From an uncultured Bacteroidota bacterium (lineage in GTDB: Bacteria > Bacteroidota > Bacteroidia > Flavobacteriales > Flavobacteriaceae): DNA of 10,331 nt. Below, one piece after another: positions 1-7,995 of the stretch. The first letter of the stretch is position 1, and each line of letters begins with the position of its first letter. The translations under genes and the position numbers were made by a program. Below the pieces are notes generated by a model, which was not told the DNA's origin, did no database searches, and was given only the letters and a program-made list of their open reading frames with translations. Location of the stretch: assembly GCA_903888655.1 (NCBI GenBank), contig CAISUR010000303.1, positions 1 to 10,331 on the forward strand. Direction: 5' to 3'.

Positions 1-3000
1 ATTACCACCAATTGTAACTGTAGTCCCTGAAACAGTAGCGTTTACTCCTGCTGGTAATCCGGTTACCGTTGCACCAGTGGCAGTACCACCAAAACTATAC
101 GTTATAGGTGTAATAGCTGAATTGATACAAACTGTTTGAGCAGTCGTAGCACTTGCAGATGTTAATGCTAACGTAGCTAGTGGATTTACTATCACCGTAC
201 CCGATTGACTCGTACTTGCGCAACCTGTCGTTGTATCAGTAACAACAACTGAATACGTTCCTGCAACACCAGTGGTAAATGACGCTGTTGTTGGATTTGG
301 AGTTAAAGGCGTTGTCCAAGCATATGAATAAGTTCCTCCACTAGGCGAAACCGTAGCACTTATTGAAGTAGAACCGCCTTGACAAATAGTTTGGCTGTTT
401 ACAGTGACCGTAGGTTGCACACAAGCATTAGCGATACAACATTTTGTAGTACTGGCAAAACATGTTCCAACACCTCCTACTGGCATAATCGTAATACATA
501 CGGAATCATTTGGATTCAAACCAGATACCGTGTAAGTAGTTACATTACCAATGTTAGTAATAGCGGTTGGAGGTCCGGCATTTATGGTATATGTTGCTGT
601 ATAAGATATAGCCCCAGAACCTGATAAATCTCCCCAATTAAAAGTGACCGAATGTGTGGTAGAAGTTCCACAAGAAATGGTTGGAGATACTATAGAATTT
701 ACAACCACTTGGATTAATTGATAGGGTCTACAAGTAACATCGGTTGGTGCTGGATTCGCAATCGCATATACATAATAAATACCAGCTATATTTGGCAATG
801 AACCTACCCCTCCTAAAACAGGAGCATCGTAAGTAGCAATACCAGCGGCATTTGGCGTGGCGTTTCCTAACAAAATTCCTCCAGTATACATATTACTTCC
901 AACTTGTGGCGTTGTGAAATAAACATACGAAATAGCATTTGATCCAGTAAAAGTAGTATTAACCGAAAAAGGAGTAGGATCTCCTCCAAGACATAAAGTT
1001 TGACTGGCAGAAGGGTTTGTTATGGTTGGACATGGCGTGCAAGGATTTAAAATTAAATTAAACGGCTTAACTCTAACACATATGTTGTTAGTACTTTGTA
1101 GTCCCATATATATGGTCTGACCATTACTAACATAAGTATTTGGGTTTGAAATTGGATTAGAACCATTTTGAGCATCTGATTGAGAAGTATAGTAAGCGAT
1201 ATCATAACTTCCTGGCGGTAAAGCTCCAACAACTACTGGTTCATTTACTGTTAAATCAAAAATATTATTTGGTGCACATTGTGCTATATTATTTGGTAAC
1301 TGCGTATCATCTGGATATACTTCAACAGTAACGGGTTGTGTGATGGTTCTTACTGTTGCAGGTCCAGGTAAATTACATTCAGTATATTTTACTTGAGCCG
1401 TATAAGTAGTTGTAGCAGAAGGACAAACCGATATGGAAGGATTTGTTCCAATTACAGTACCGTTTTGTAACCATTGAAATGAGGTTAAAGAAGGTCCTGA
1501 TGGAGTAAAACGCCATGCCTCATTAGTTGCTGTCCAGGTCCCACTGTTTCTTCCTGGAGCTGCAATTCCCTGAGTACCTGTATTATCTTGAATTCCTATC
1601 ACGCCACTACCACTATTCCAAGTAGCACATGTTGAACGTTTTTTAACAAAAATATCTATGATATTCGTTCCTTCATATAATACTAATTGACTTTCCTGAA
1701 GTCCTTGACTTGTTCCACAAGAAAACAAAGGCATATTTTTTACATTAATAATCAATTTTCTGCATGGTGCAGAACCATCAACAATATACCTAATATCTAA
1801 TGGTGTAGCTGGAGGCACTGGTACTGCTGGATTAGTATCCTGCATCGGAAAGTAAATACTATTCCTGAAAGCAGCATTTGATTGAGCCAGTGTAGGTATC
1901 GTATTTGTAAAAGCCCAAGGACTTGTTCCATTTGAACAATTAGGATTTGTGGCATTAAAAGTCAAGTAGGTATTGGTACTTAATTGAAATGAGTTATAAC
2001 AAATACCATAAAAACTGAATTTGAAAGGAATTGTTACCGGGGCAGAATAAGCATCATCAGTAAGACATAATGAAGTTCCAGCATTACCAAGTGGATTTAA
2101 TGGAGTATAGGGAATTGAACTCACTGTATAACTAGTAGTGTCTTTAACATCAATATAAGAAGCTGTTAAATTTGTGCAACTATTGCTCGTGCAAAGGTTA
2201 TCAGCCGGAGGAATTGTGATGCTATTTGGACAACAGTTTAAAATATAGGTAAAAGTTGCTGTTGAAGTTGCACTAGCGCATCCAGTAGAAGTATTGGTAA
2301 TTGTAACAGAATAGGTACCAGCAACAATTGGAGTAAAACTAGCTACGTTTCCTGGATTAGCACCAGAAGGCACTGTCCAAACATAATTGTAAGTTCCAGC
2401 TGCAGAAGGTGTTGCGGTCATGATAGCCGGCGAAAGATCACCAGTACATTTTTCTATATTATTGACAATAACTCCCGGTGATGGATTAATGGTAATTGTA
2501 AAAGTTTTGACATCATTTGCGCATCCGCTTAATGACCCAGTTACAGTAATAGTTGCAATAATTGGAGTTGATGAGGAATTGGTAGCTAATAAATTAGTTA
2601 TATTTCCTGATCCCGAAACACCAATAGGTAGTAAAGGATTACTATTTGTCCACGAAAAAGTAGTTCCAACTTGATTACTTGTAAATAATAAAGAAGGAAT
2701 TAAAGTACCGTCACAAACAATCTGATTATTTGGAACTGCAATACTTAAAGAATTCACTGTTACTAAAACCGATTTCGTAACAGAACATGTTGAAGTATTT
2801 GTAAACGATATGTCATCTAATGCAAAATCATTTCCTGATGCGATTATGTTGGTATCATATAAAGTAATTTGCGCAACAGTACTAGCCGCTGAATTCCATG
2901 TGTAAGTATATTGTGTCCAATTGCCACATGTAATGACTGATGGTGCTAATCCCGAACCTAATAAAACTCCATTAATTTTTGCATTTATGGACGCAAAATT

Positions 3001-4335
3001 AGTATTAGTCAAGGATTGAATCCAGTAGCTAAATGTGTAGTTTTGTCCCGCAATTACTGGGATTGTTTGCGACCAAATTTTATCATTTCCTCCATTAGAG
3101 GTAGAACCATCAATTACCATCATATTTCCAGTACCATTGGTATGGTCGCCACAAGTTGAAAAGGGAGAAAACCAGATACTTGGATTTGACACTATTCCGT
3201 AAGCTTTTTGAACTCCAGCTGCAGGAGCATTAGCCAAATACTGATAATCAGTTACAAAACCAGCATTCCCAATTGAAAAATCACCATTAAAAACTAAATT
3301 TTTCGTCGTTGAAATTGGCGAAGAAACTGTATAGGTAGTAGTTACAACTGGACTTACTGTCGGCGTTGCACTATTGGGCGTTGTCAAGGTGACATCTGCT
3401 GGCGAAGCTGTCCATGTATATGGAGAGCTACTGCCATTAACAGATAATGTTGTATTTCCTCCCGCACAAATAGTGGCATTGGAAGAGACAATCAAAGGAT
3501 TGGCAGGGTCTGTAAGAACAATGCCACTTTGAGTAATTGTAGTTGGAGTAGAATCTGTAATTGAGATTGTATAAGCTCCGGGTGCTAAGTTTGTAAATAT
3601 GCCGGTAGTATTGGTTTGAGAAGCTGAACCAGATATAGAATAAGAAGTATAAGTACCAGAACCCCCTAATCCATATACCACTATAGAACCATTATTTGAT
3701 CCTGCACACGTTGGATTATTTAGAGAATAGGACACCGCTAAAGGTGTTGGTGCGGCTGTAAATGATAAATCATCAAGTGCAAAATCATTTCCAACCGAAG
3801 ACGTTTGTTTATCAAATAACCATATTTGGGCGTAATTTGTTGTAGCGGTCCAAGTATAGGTTACTTTTGTCCATGAACATAAAGCTGCTGGACATATCGT
3901 ACTTCCAATCGTAGGTGTAAGAATGCTATTATTAATTCTAACTTCTATATCAGCTAAATTTCCGACAGCATTTGTTGATGAAACGGATTGAATCCAATAA
4001 CTAAAAGTATAAACAGTACCCGTAACAACAGGAATACCTCCACCAGGAACTTGCTCCCAAATTTTATCACCAGCACTATTTGAGCCATCTACCACCATCA
4101 TTTTTCCTGACCCTGTAGTGTGATCTAGACAAGTATTGGTATAGTTTGGATTCATACTCAATGGAGTACCCAGAATAGCATAGCTTTTTGGCGTACTTGT
4201 AGACCCTGAATACAGATTATAATTTGATGTAAATCCTCCAGAGGTTTCAAAATCACCATTTGTAATTAAATTTTGAGCTGCTATTGAATTCGCAAATAAT
4301 GTAATTATGATAAATAAAAGGACACTTTTTTTCAT
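1..4335 (-). CDS. Giant secreted modular surface protein (adhesin-like; N-terminal 1445 residues, C-terminus off the left edge)
   Basis: The minus-strand frame from ATG 4335-4333 is open for 1445 codons to base 1; I checked every triplet and found no stop, so the gene continues leftward. Residues 1-20 are a signal peptide (MKK, hydrophobic core, SIAA before Q21), giving export by Sec. Modules by eye: 22-194 a galactose-binding/CBM-like domain starting NLITNGDFE and ending FALDDLSF; 205-275 a SprB-like repeat; 278-343 an Ig/PKD-like domain; 346-514 a second CBM-like copy; 527-700 two PKD-like domains; about 735-943 a domain ending in APGR...WRFTP, familiar from flavobacterial surface proteins; Ig-like about 950-1000; 1007-1100 a YPDD...C...FDLT module; about 1217-1300 fibronectin-III-like; 1305-1445 further Ig-like repeats. 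There are about 39 cysteines. The architecture resembles T9SS-secreted gliding or adhesion proteins, but the C-terminal sorting domain that would prove this is outside the window. Ligand unknown. A weak TATATTTC box on the minus strand (4364-4357) is the only promoter hint. Confidence 0.9.
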   Translation of the reverse strand, partial: MKKSVLLFIIITLFANSIAAQNLITNGDFETSGGFTSNYNLYSGSTSTPKSYAILGTPLSMNPNYTNTCLDHTTGSGKMMVVDGSNSAGDKIWEQVPGGGIPVVTGTVYTFSYWIQSVSSTNAVGNLADIEVRINNSILTPTIGSTICPAALCSWTKVTYTWTATTNYAQIWLFDKQTSSVGNDFALDDLSFTAAPTPLAVSYSLNNPTCAGSNNGSIVVYGLGGSGTYTSYSISGSASQTNTTGIFTNLAPGAYTISITDSTPTTITQSGIVLTDPANPLIVSSNATICAGGNTTLSVNGSSSPYTWTASPADVTLTTPNSATPTVSPVVTTTYTVSSPISTTKNLVFNGDFSIGNAGFVTDYQYLANAPAAGVQKAYGIVSNPSIWFSPFSTCGDHTNGTGNMMVIDGSTSNGGNDKIWSQTIPVIAGQNYTFSYWIQSLTNTNFASINAKINGVLLGSGLAPSVITCGNWTQYTYTWNSAASTVAQITLYDTNIIASGNDFALDDISFTNTSTCSVTKSVLVTVNSLSIAVPNNQIVCDGTLIPSLLFTSNQVGTTFSWTNSNPLLPIGVSGSGNITNLLATNSSSTPIIATITVTGSLSGCANDVKTFTITINPSPGVIVNNIEKCTGDLSPAIMTATPSAAGTYNYVWTVPSGANPGNVASFTPIVAGTYSVTITNTSTGCASATSTATFTYILNCCPNSITIPPADNLCTSNSCTNLTASYIDVKDTTSYTVSSIPYTPLNPLGNAGTSLCLTDDAYSAPVTIPFKFSFYGICYNSFQLSTNTYLTFNATNPNCSNGTSPWAFTNTIPTLAQSNAAFRNSIYFPMQDTNPAVPVPPATPLDIRYIVDGSAPCRKLIINVKNMPLFSCGTSQGLQESQLVLYEGTNIIDIFVKKRSTCATWNSGSGVIGIQDNTGTQGIAAPGRNSGTWTATNEAWRFTPSGPSLTSFQWLQNGTVIGTNPSISVCPSATTTYTAQVKYTECNLPGPATVRTITQPVTVEVYPDDTQLPNNIAQCAPNNIFDLTVNEPVVVGALPPGSYDIAYYTSQSDAQNGSNPISNPNTYVSNGQTIYMGLQSTNNICVRVKPFNLILNPCTPCPTITNPSASQTLCLGGDPTPFSVNTTFTGSNAISYVYFTTPQVGSNMYTGGILLGNATPNAAGIATYDAPVLGGVGSLPNIAGIYYVYAIANPAPTDVTCRPYQLIQVVVNSIVSPTISCGTSTTHSVTFNWGDLSGSGAISYTATYTINAGPPTAITNIGNVTTYTVSGLNPNDSVCITIMPVGGVGTCFASTTKCCIANACVQPTVTVNSQTICQGGSTSISATVSPSGGTYSYAWTTPLTPNPTTASFTTGVAGTYSVVVTDTTTGCASTSQSGTVIVNPLATLALTSASATTAQTVCINSAITPITYSFGGTATGATVTGLPAGVNATVSGTTVTIGGN
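2794..3300 (-). repeat. Second copy of the duplicated CBM/galactose-binding-like module
   Basis: This segment encodes residues 346-514. It starts NLVFNGDFS, has GTGNMMVIDGS, TFSYWIQS and IWSQ, and ends GNDFALDDISFT. The blocks match copy 1 in order and spacing; TFSYWIQS is identical and the DNA is also similar around GNDFALDD (about 2804-2839 versus 3757-3792). About 150 residues of SprB-like and Ig-like sequence separate the copies, so this is a dispersed rather than tandem duplication. Confidence 0.7.
3754..4272 (-). repeat. First copy of the duplicated CBM/galactose-binding-like module in the surface protein
   Basis: This segment encodes residues 22-194, directly after the signal peptide. 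It opens with NLITNGDFE, has a central GSGKMMVVDGS and TFSYWIQS, and closes with GNDFALDDLSF. These blocks recur in the same order in the copy at 2794-3300. The fold type (jelly-roll, carbohydrate-binding-like) is inferred from the NGDFE...DD pattern known from CBM_4_9/DUF642-like domains; the substrate cannot be read from the sequence. Confidence 0.7.
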
Positions 4336-4424
4336 TTCAAAACAATTTTAAGGAGCGAAATATACATAAAATTAACGAAAAATTATCTTAAAATTTCTAA
4401 TTTTTAAATTTAAAGATTGTATGA

Positions 4425-4454
4425 CTGTTTATAAATCAATAATATTTATCTTTG
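4425..4454 (+). promoter_or_regulatory. Predicted Bacteroidota-type promoter for folE
   Basis: TATCTTTG at 4447-4454 fits the Bacteroidota -7 consensus TAnnTTTG exactly. The -33 element is weak: CTG at 4425-4427 lies 19 bases upstream in place of TTG. Transcription would begin near 4461, giving a leader of about 30 bases before the folE ATG at 4491. It lies in the spacer between the divergent surface-protein gene and folE and probably drives folE-cysS-yidD. Confidence 0.5.
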
Positions 4455-4490
4455 CAACTAAAAATTGCTAAAAAAATTTCTTAACAAATA

Positions 4491-5162
4491 ATGACCAATA
4501 ACGAAGATTTTACGGACGAAATAGGAAACAATCATATCGCTTCTAGTGATCAAACACCTTTGAGAAAAGATGCTTTTGAAATAAATGATGACGAAAAAAT
4601 TGAACTCATAAAAAAAGACGTTGAACATATTTTGACAACTCTTGGAATGGACTTAACCGATGACAGTCTGAAAGGAACACCGAACAGAGTCGCCAAGATG
4701 TTTGTTAAGGAAATATTTGGAGGATTAAATCCTAACAAAAAACCAAGTTCTTCAACCTTTGAAAACAAATACAAATACAACGAAATGTTAGTAGAAAAAA
4801 ACATAACTGTTTATTCTACTTGCGAACATCACTTGCTTCCTATTGTTGGAAGAGCTCATGTAGCATACATTTCTAAGGGAACTGTTGTAGGTTTATCAAA
4901 AATGAATCGTATTGTTGATTATTACGCCAAAAGACCTCAAGTTCAAGAGCGATTAACCATCCAAATTGTAAAAGAATTGCAAAAAGTATTAGGCACTGAA
5001 GATGTTGCCTGTATTATTGATGCTAAACATTTGTGCGTAAATTCTCGTGGCATTAGAGACATTGAAAGCAGTACTGTAACTGCTGAATTTGGAGGGAAAT
5101 TTAAAGAAGAGGCTACTCGAAAAGAATTTATAGAATACATAAAACTGGAAACTACGTTCTAA
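4491..5162 (+). CDS. folE: GTP cyclohydrolase I
   Basis: This 223-residue cytosolic enzyme converts GTP to 7,8-dihydroneopterin triphosphate and formate, the first step of tetrahydrofolate (and other pterin) synthesis; it normally works as a homodecamer. The family signature is clear: STCEHHLLPIVG (109-120), GLSKMNRIVDYYAKRPQVQERL (134-155), and HLCVNSRGIRD (180-190). The zinc ligands correspond to C111, H114 and C182 (E. coli C110, H113, C181). Length matches E. coli FolE (222), with the usual variable N-terminus in residues 1-30. The start is ATG 4491, preceded by AT-rich DNA with no Shine-Dalgarno, as is normal in this phylum. It is first in the plus-strand cluster, with cysS starting 31 bases after its stop. 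Nothing is missing or odd; small frames antisense to it are shadows. Confidence 0.97.
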   Translation: MTNNEDFTDEIGNNHIASSDQTPLRKDAFEINDDEKIELIKKDVEHILTTLGMDLTDDSLKGTPNRVAKMFVKEIFGGLNPNKKPSSSTFENKYKYNEMLVEKNITVYSTCEHHLLPIVGRAHVAYISKGTVVGLSKMNRIVDYYAKRPQVQERLTIQIVKELQKVLGTEDVACIIDAKHLCVNSRGIRDIESSTVTAEFGGKFKEEATRKEFIEYIKLETTF

Positions 5163-5193
5163 CCTTAATTTATGATTCATTAAAAAAAATATC

Positions 5194-6672
5194 ATGCAAT
5201 TATATAAAAATCAACATCTTGTTCTATATAATTCCCTTTCGGGAGAAAAAGAAAAGTTCCACCCAATTCACGATGGCAATGTTGGAATGTATGTTTGCGG
5301 ACCAACAGTTTACAGTAATGTTCATCTAGGCAATGTGAGAACTTTTATGAGTTTTGATGTTATTTTTAGATATTTACTTCATTTAGGATATAAAGTTCGA
5401 TATGTTAGAAACATCACTGATGTTGGCCATATTGTGGATGACGTAGATGAGGGTGAAGATAAAATTGCCAAAAAAGCTCGGGTGGAACAATTGGAACCAA
5501 TGGAAATCGTACAACGGTATACAGTAGATTTTCATACTATTTTGGATAAATTCAATTTTCTACCTCCTAGTATTGAACCAACAGCAACTGGCCATATTAT
5601 TGAACAAATTCAAATTGTTCAAGAAATTATAGACAAAGGCTATGCATATGTTACCAATGGCTCAGTATATTTTGACGTAGTAAAATTTAACGAAACTCAT
5701 AATTATGGAAAGTTAAGTGGTCGAAATATTGAAGACATGCTTGCCAATACTAGAGATACCGAAGGTCAAAGTGATAAAAAAAACTCACAAGATTTTGCAT
5801 TGTGGAAAAAAGCTGAACCCGAACACATTATGCGTTGGCCTTCACCTTGGGGGATAGGATTTCCTGGTTGGCATTTAGAATGTACCGCAATGAGTACTAA
5901 ATATCTTGGAGAAACGTTTGACATTCATGGTGGTGGAATGGATTTAAAATTCCCGCATCACGAATGTGAGATTGCTCAAAATGAAGCTTGTACCGGAAAT
6001 AGTCCCGTTAATTACTGGATGCATGCTAACATGCTGACACTAAATGGCAAAAAAATGGCAAAATCAACCGGAAATAATATTCTTCCGGGAGAAATATTTA
6101 CCGGTGAAAGTCCTTTTTTAAGCAAACCATTCGCTCCAAACGTTGCAAGATTTTTTATGCTTCAAGCGCATTATAGAAGTGTTCTTGATTTTTCTAATGA
6201 TGCTATTTTAGCAGCCGAAAAAGGTTTTGACCGATTAATGGAAGGGATGTCTATTCTGAATTCTATTGAAACTAGTTCTGTTTCAACTTTGGATATTGCA
6301 ACGTGGAGACAAAACTGCTATGATGCCATGAATGATGACTTTAATACTCCAATTTTAATAGCGCATCTTTTTGAAGGAATTCGTTTTGTTAATGTTTTGA
6401 ATGACAAACGAGAAAGCATCACTGCAACTGATTTAGAAATCCTAAAAAACACTTTAGAATCATTCGTTTTTAATGTATTAGGAATTAAAAATGAAAAACC
6501 TTCAGATGATGCTACTGAAAAACTTGAAGGTGTAGTTGAAATGTTGATTGTGATGCGAAATGAAGCAAGAGCTAATAAAAATTGGTCACTTTCAGATGAA
6601 ATCAGAGATAAGCTTTTAGGATTAGGAATTCAATTAAAAGATGGAAAAGACGGAACATCTTTCACTATATAA
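5194..6672 (+). CDS. cysS: Cysteinyl-tRNA synthetase
   Basis: This class I aminoacyl-tRNA synthetase of 492 residues charges tRNA-Cys with cysteine in the cytosol. The N-terminal catalytic domain has CGPTVY at 35-40 and the HIGH-type motif as HLGN at 44-47; the KMSKS loop is KMAKS at 287-291. The catalytic zinc that selects cysteine should be held by C35, C230 (in GWHLEC), H255 and E259 (in FPHHECE), matching E. coli C28, C209, H234 and E238. TFDIHGGGMDL (241-251) is also typical. The C-terminal part (about 330-492) is the helical DALR/anticodon-binding region. Length is slightly above the E. coli enzyme (461), with an acidic/lysine-rich stretch around 187-199 as the likely extra segment. It lies 31 bases after folE and 10 bases before yidD, so it is probably co-transcribed with both. 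An essential gene in most bacteria. Confidence 0.98.
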   Translation: MQLYKNQHLVLYNSLSGEKEKFHPIHDGNVGMYVCGPTVYSNVHLGNVRTFMSFDVIFRYLLHLGYKVRYVRNITDVGHIVDDVDEGEDKIAKKARVEQLEPMEIVQRYTVDFHTILDKFNFLPPSIEPTATGHIIEQIQIVQEIIDKGYAYVTNGSVYFDVVKFNETHNYGKLSGRNIEDMLANTRDTEGQSDKKNSQDFALWKKAEPEHIMRWPSPWGIGFPGWHLECTAMSTKYLGETFDIHGGGMDLKFPHHECEIAQNEACTGNSPVNYWMHANMLTLNGKKMAKSTGNNILPGEIFTGESPFLSKPFAPNVARFFMLQAHYRSVLDFSNDAILAAEKGFDRLMEGMSILNSIETSSVSTLDIATWRQNCYDAMNDDFNTPILIAHLFEGIRFVNVLNDKRESITATDLEILKNTLESFVFNVLGIKNEKPSDDATEKLEGVVEMLIVMRNEARANKNWSLSDEIRDKLLGLGIQLKDGKDGTSFTI

Positions 6673-6682
6673 TTTTTTTTGG

Positions 6683-6934
6683 ATGCACACCTTTAAAAGC
6701 ATATTGATTTTTCCTTTGGTGGTTATTATTCGCTTTTATCAAGAAGCTATTTCTCCTTTTACGCCGGCAACGTGTCGGTTTCAGCCCACATGTTCCGATT
6801 ATTTCCTTAAATCTCTGAAAATTCACGGACTACTCAAAGGTACATTTATTGGAATGAAACGAATTTTGAGCTGCCACCCATGGGGAAAAAGCGGCTATGA
6901 CCCTGTACCTGAAAAAAAATGTTTACACAAATAA
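6683..6934 (+). CDS. yidD: Membrane protein insertion efficiency factor YidD
   Basis: YidD is a small inner-membrane-associated protein that assists YidC-dependent membrane protein insertion. The 83-residue product shows an N-terminal amphipathic/hydrophobic segment (IFPLVVIIRFYQEAISP, about 9-25), then CRFQPTCSDY (31-40), KGTFIGMKRILSCHPW (52-67) and GYDPVP (71-76), all diagnostic; C31, C37 and C64 are the conserved cysteines. An in-frame ATG at 6641 would give 97 residues but overlaps the end of cysS by 32 bases and adds a polar, non-conserved leader. ATG 6683, 10 bases after the cysS stop, gives the family's normal length (E. coli 85) and is preferred. It is the third gene of the run with folE and cysS; lgt follows 70 bases later. 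Confidence 0.93.
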   Translation: MHTFKSILIFPLVVIIRFYQEAISPFTPATCRFQPTCSDYFLKSLKIHGLLKGTFIGMKRILSCHPWGKSGYDPVPEKKCLHK

Positions 6935-6967
6935 CTTTATTTTAAAATCTAATACATTTTAAATTAC

Positions 6968-6975
6968 TATTTTTG
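6968..6975 (+). promoter_or_regulatory. Possible -7 promoter box for lgt
   Basis: TATTTTTG at 6968-6975 matches TAnnTTTG exactly and lies 29 bases before the lgt ATG, in the 70-base yidD-lgt gap, which is the widest in the cluster. No good TTG -33 element is present at the expected spacing, and the DNA is very AT-rich, so a chance match is possible. If real, lgt can be transcribed on its own as well as by read-through from the folE promoter. Confidence 0.35.
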
Positions 6976-7004
6976 ATACATAACTTGCAATAAAACCCAA
7001 TAAA

Positions 7005-7928
7005 ATGATTTGGAATCCATCAGAAGGAATACACCTTGGCTTTATAAATATTAGATTCTATAGCTTAATGTTTGTTATTGCGTTTGGTTTAGGTTGGTAT
7101 ATCATGAAAAATATTTTTATCAATGAAAAGCAAACTTTAGACAAATTAGATACGCTTTTTATTTGGACCGTTTTAGCAACTTTACTAGGCGCTAGATTAG
7201 GACATGTATTTTTTTATGATTGGGAATATTTTAGAAATCATCCTTTGGAAATATTATTGCCATTCAAGTTTGAACCAGAATTTAAGTTTACTGGTTTCGC
7301 AGGTTTGGCAAGTCATGGAGCAGCCATTGCCATTATTATTACCGTTTATTTTTACAGCAAAAACATCATAAAAAAACCGATGCTTTGGGTATTGGATCGT
7401 GTAGTAATTCCAGTGGCCTGCGGGGCAATTTTTGTGAGGATTGGAAACTTTTTTAATTCCGAAATTGTAGGTAAAGTAACCTCAAACACAACTTTTGGAA
7501 TTAAGTTTGTTAGAGATTTTTACAGCCCTCAGGATGCTATGTATAAAACTCAAATTGGCGATCCTGATCAAGCTTACAATGCTATTGTTTCTAACCCAAA
7601 ATTTGCCGATTTATTAGCTCAAGTGCCCTTAAAACATCCTGCGCAATTGTATGAATCATTTTGTTATATCTTCATTTTTGCAATTTTAATGTTTTTATAT
7701 TGGAAAACTGAAACTTCACAAAAACATGGATTATTATTCGGAATATTTTTACTGCTATTATGGAGCGTTCGTTTTGTAGTTGAATTTGTAAAAGGAAGTC
7801 AAGGTGGAATTGAAAACACATTGGGATTGTTTACTACAGGACAATGGCTGAGTATTCCCTTTATATTCGTTGGACTTTATTTCCTTTTTATGGCAGAAAG
7901 ACCTTTACCTGACAATTTGAAATATTAA
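7005..7928 (+). CDS. lgt: Prolipoprotein diacylglyceryl transferase
   Basis: Lgt moves diacylglycerol from phosphatidylglycerol to the lipobox cysteine of prolipoproteins, the first step of lipoprotein maturation, in the inner membrane. The 307-residue product is highly hydrophobic with about seven membrane segments. Diagnostic sites: SHGAA with H104 (E. coli H103); the Lgt signature RIGNFFNSEIVG at 145-156, aligning R145, N148, E153 and G156 with E. coli R143, N146, E151 and G154; HPAQLYES (211-218); SVRFVVEF with R256 and E260 (E. coli R239, E243); and GQWLSIP (279-285) near the C-terminus. The length is close to E. coli Lgt (291). The start is ATG 7005 after a CCCAATAAA leader, with no Shine-Dalgarno. 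It ends the plus-strand cluster, and a terminator hairpin begins 10 bases after its stop. A predicted substrate, the lipoprotein peroxidase, is encoded convergently next door. Confidence 0.97.
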   Translation: MIWNPSEGIHLGFINIRFYSLMFVIAFGLGWYIMKNIFINEKQTLDKLDTLFIWTVLATLLGARLGHVFFYDWEYFRNHPLEILLPFKFEPEFKFTGFAGLASHGAAIAIIITVYFYSKNIIKKPMLWVLDRVVIPVACGAIFVRIGNFFNSEIVGKVTSNTTFGIKFVRDFYSPQDAMYKTQIGDPDQAYNAIVSNPKFADLLAQVPLKHPAQLYESFCYIFIFAILMFLYWKTETSQKHGLLFGIFLLLLWSVRFVVEFVKGSQGGIENTLGLFTTGQWLSIPFIFVGLYFLFMAERPLPDNLKY

Positions 7929-7938
7929 AATTTGAAAT

Positions 7939-7970
7939 AAAAAAAGATTGAAATTATTCAATCTTTTTTT
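7939..7970. terminator. Bidirectional intrinsic terminator between lgt and the peroxidase gene
   Basis: The stem GATTGAA (7946-7952) pairs perfectly with TTCAATC (7957-7963) around the loop ATTA, flanked by seven A on the left and seven T on the right. It therefore ends in a U-run on either strand. It lies 10 bases after the lgt stop and 25 bases beyond the end of the minus-strand peroxidase gene, so it can stop both convergent transcripts. Confidence 0.85.
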
Positions 7971-7995
7971 ATGCGCTATACTTTGTTTTTGAGTA

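Noticed and set aside
379..624. Plus-strand open frame of 81 codons
   Set aside because: It lies antisense inside the continuous surface-protein frame; its translation is low-complexity and resembles no family.
2420..2674. Plus-strand open frame of 84 codons
   Set aside because: It is antisense to the PKD-like region of the surface protein, with no promoter and no recognisable motif.
1..4335. Possible frameshifted pseudogene, because only short frames were apparent on the other strand
   Set aside because: Triplet-by-triplet reading from 4335 to 1 shows no in-frame stop, and the domains stay in register.
4403..4414. TTTAAATTTAAA palindrome as an operator or terminator
   Set aside because: All A/T in a very AT-rich spacer, with no GC stem; likely chance.
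4550..5195. Three minus-strand open frames opposite folE (4550-4804, 4943-5140, 4989-5195)
   Set aside because: folE is unmistakable on the plus strand; these are its antisense shadows and overlap one another.
6641..6682. Longer N-terminus for YidD starting at ATG 6641
   Set aside because: It would overlap cysS by 32 bases and add a polar leader absent from the family; ATG 6683 gives normal length and a 10-base gap.
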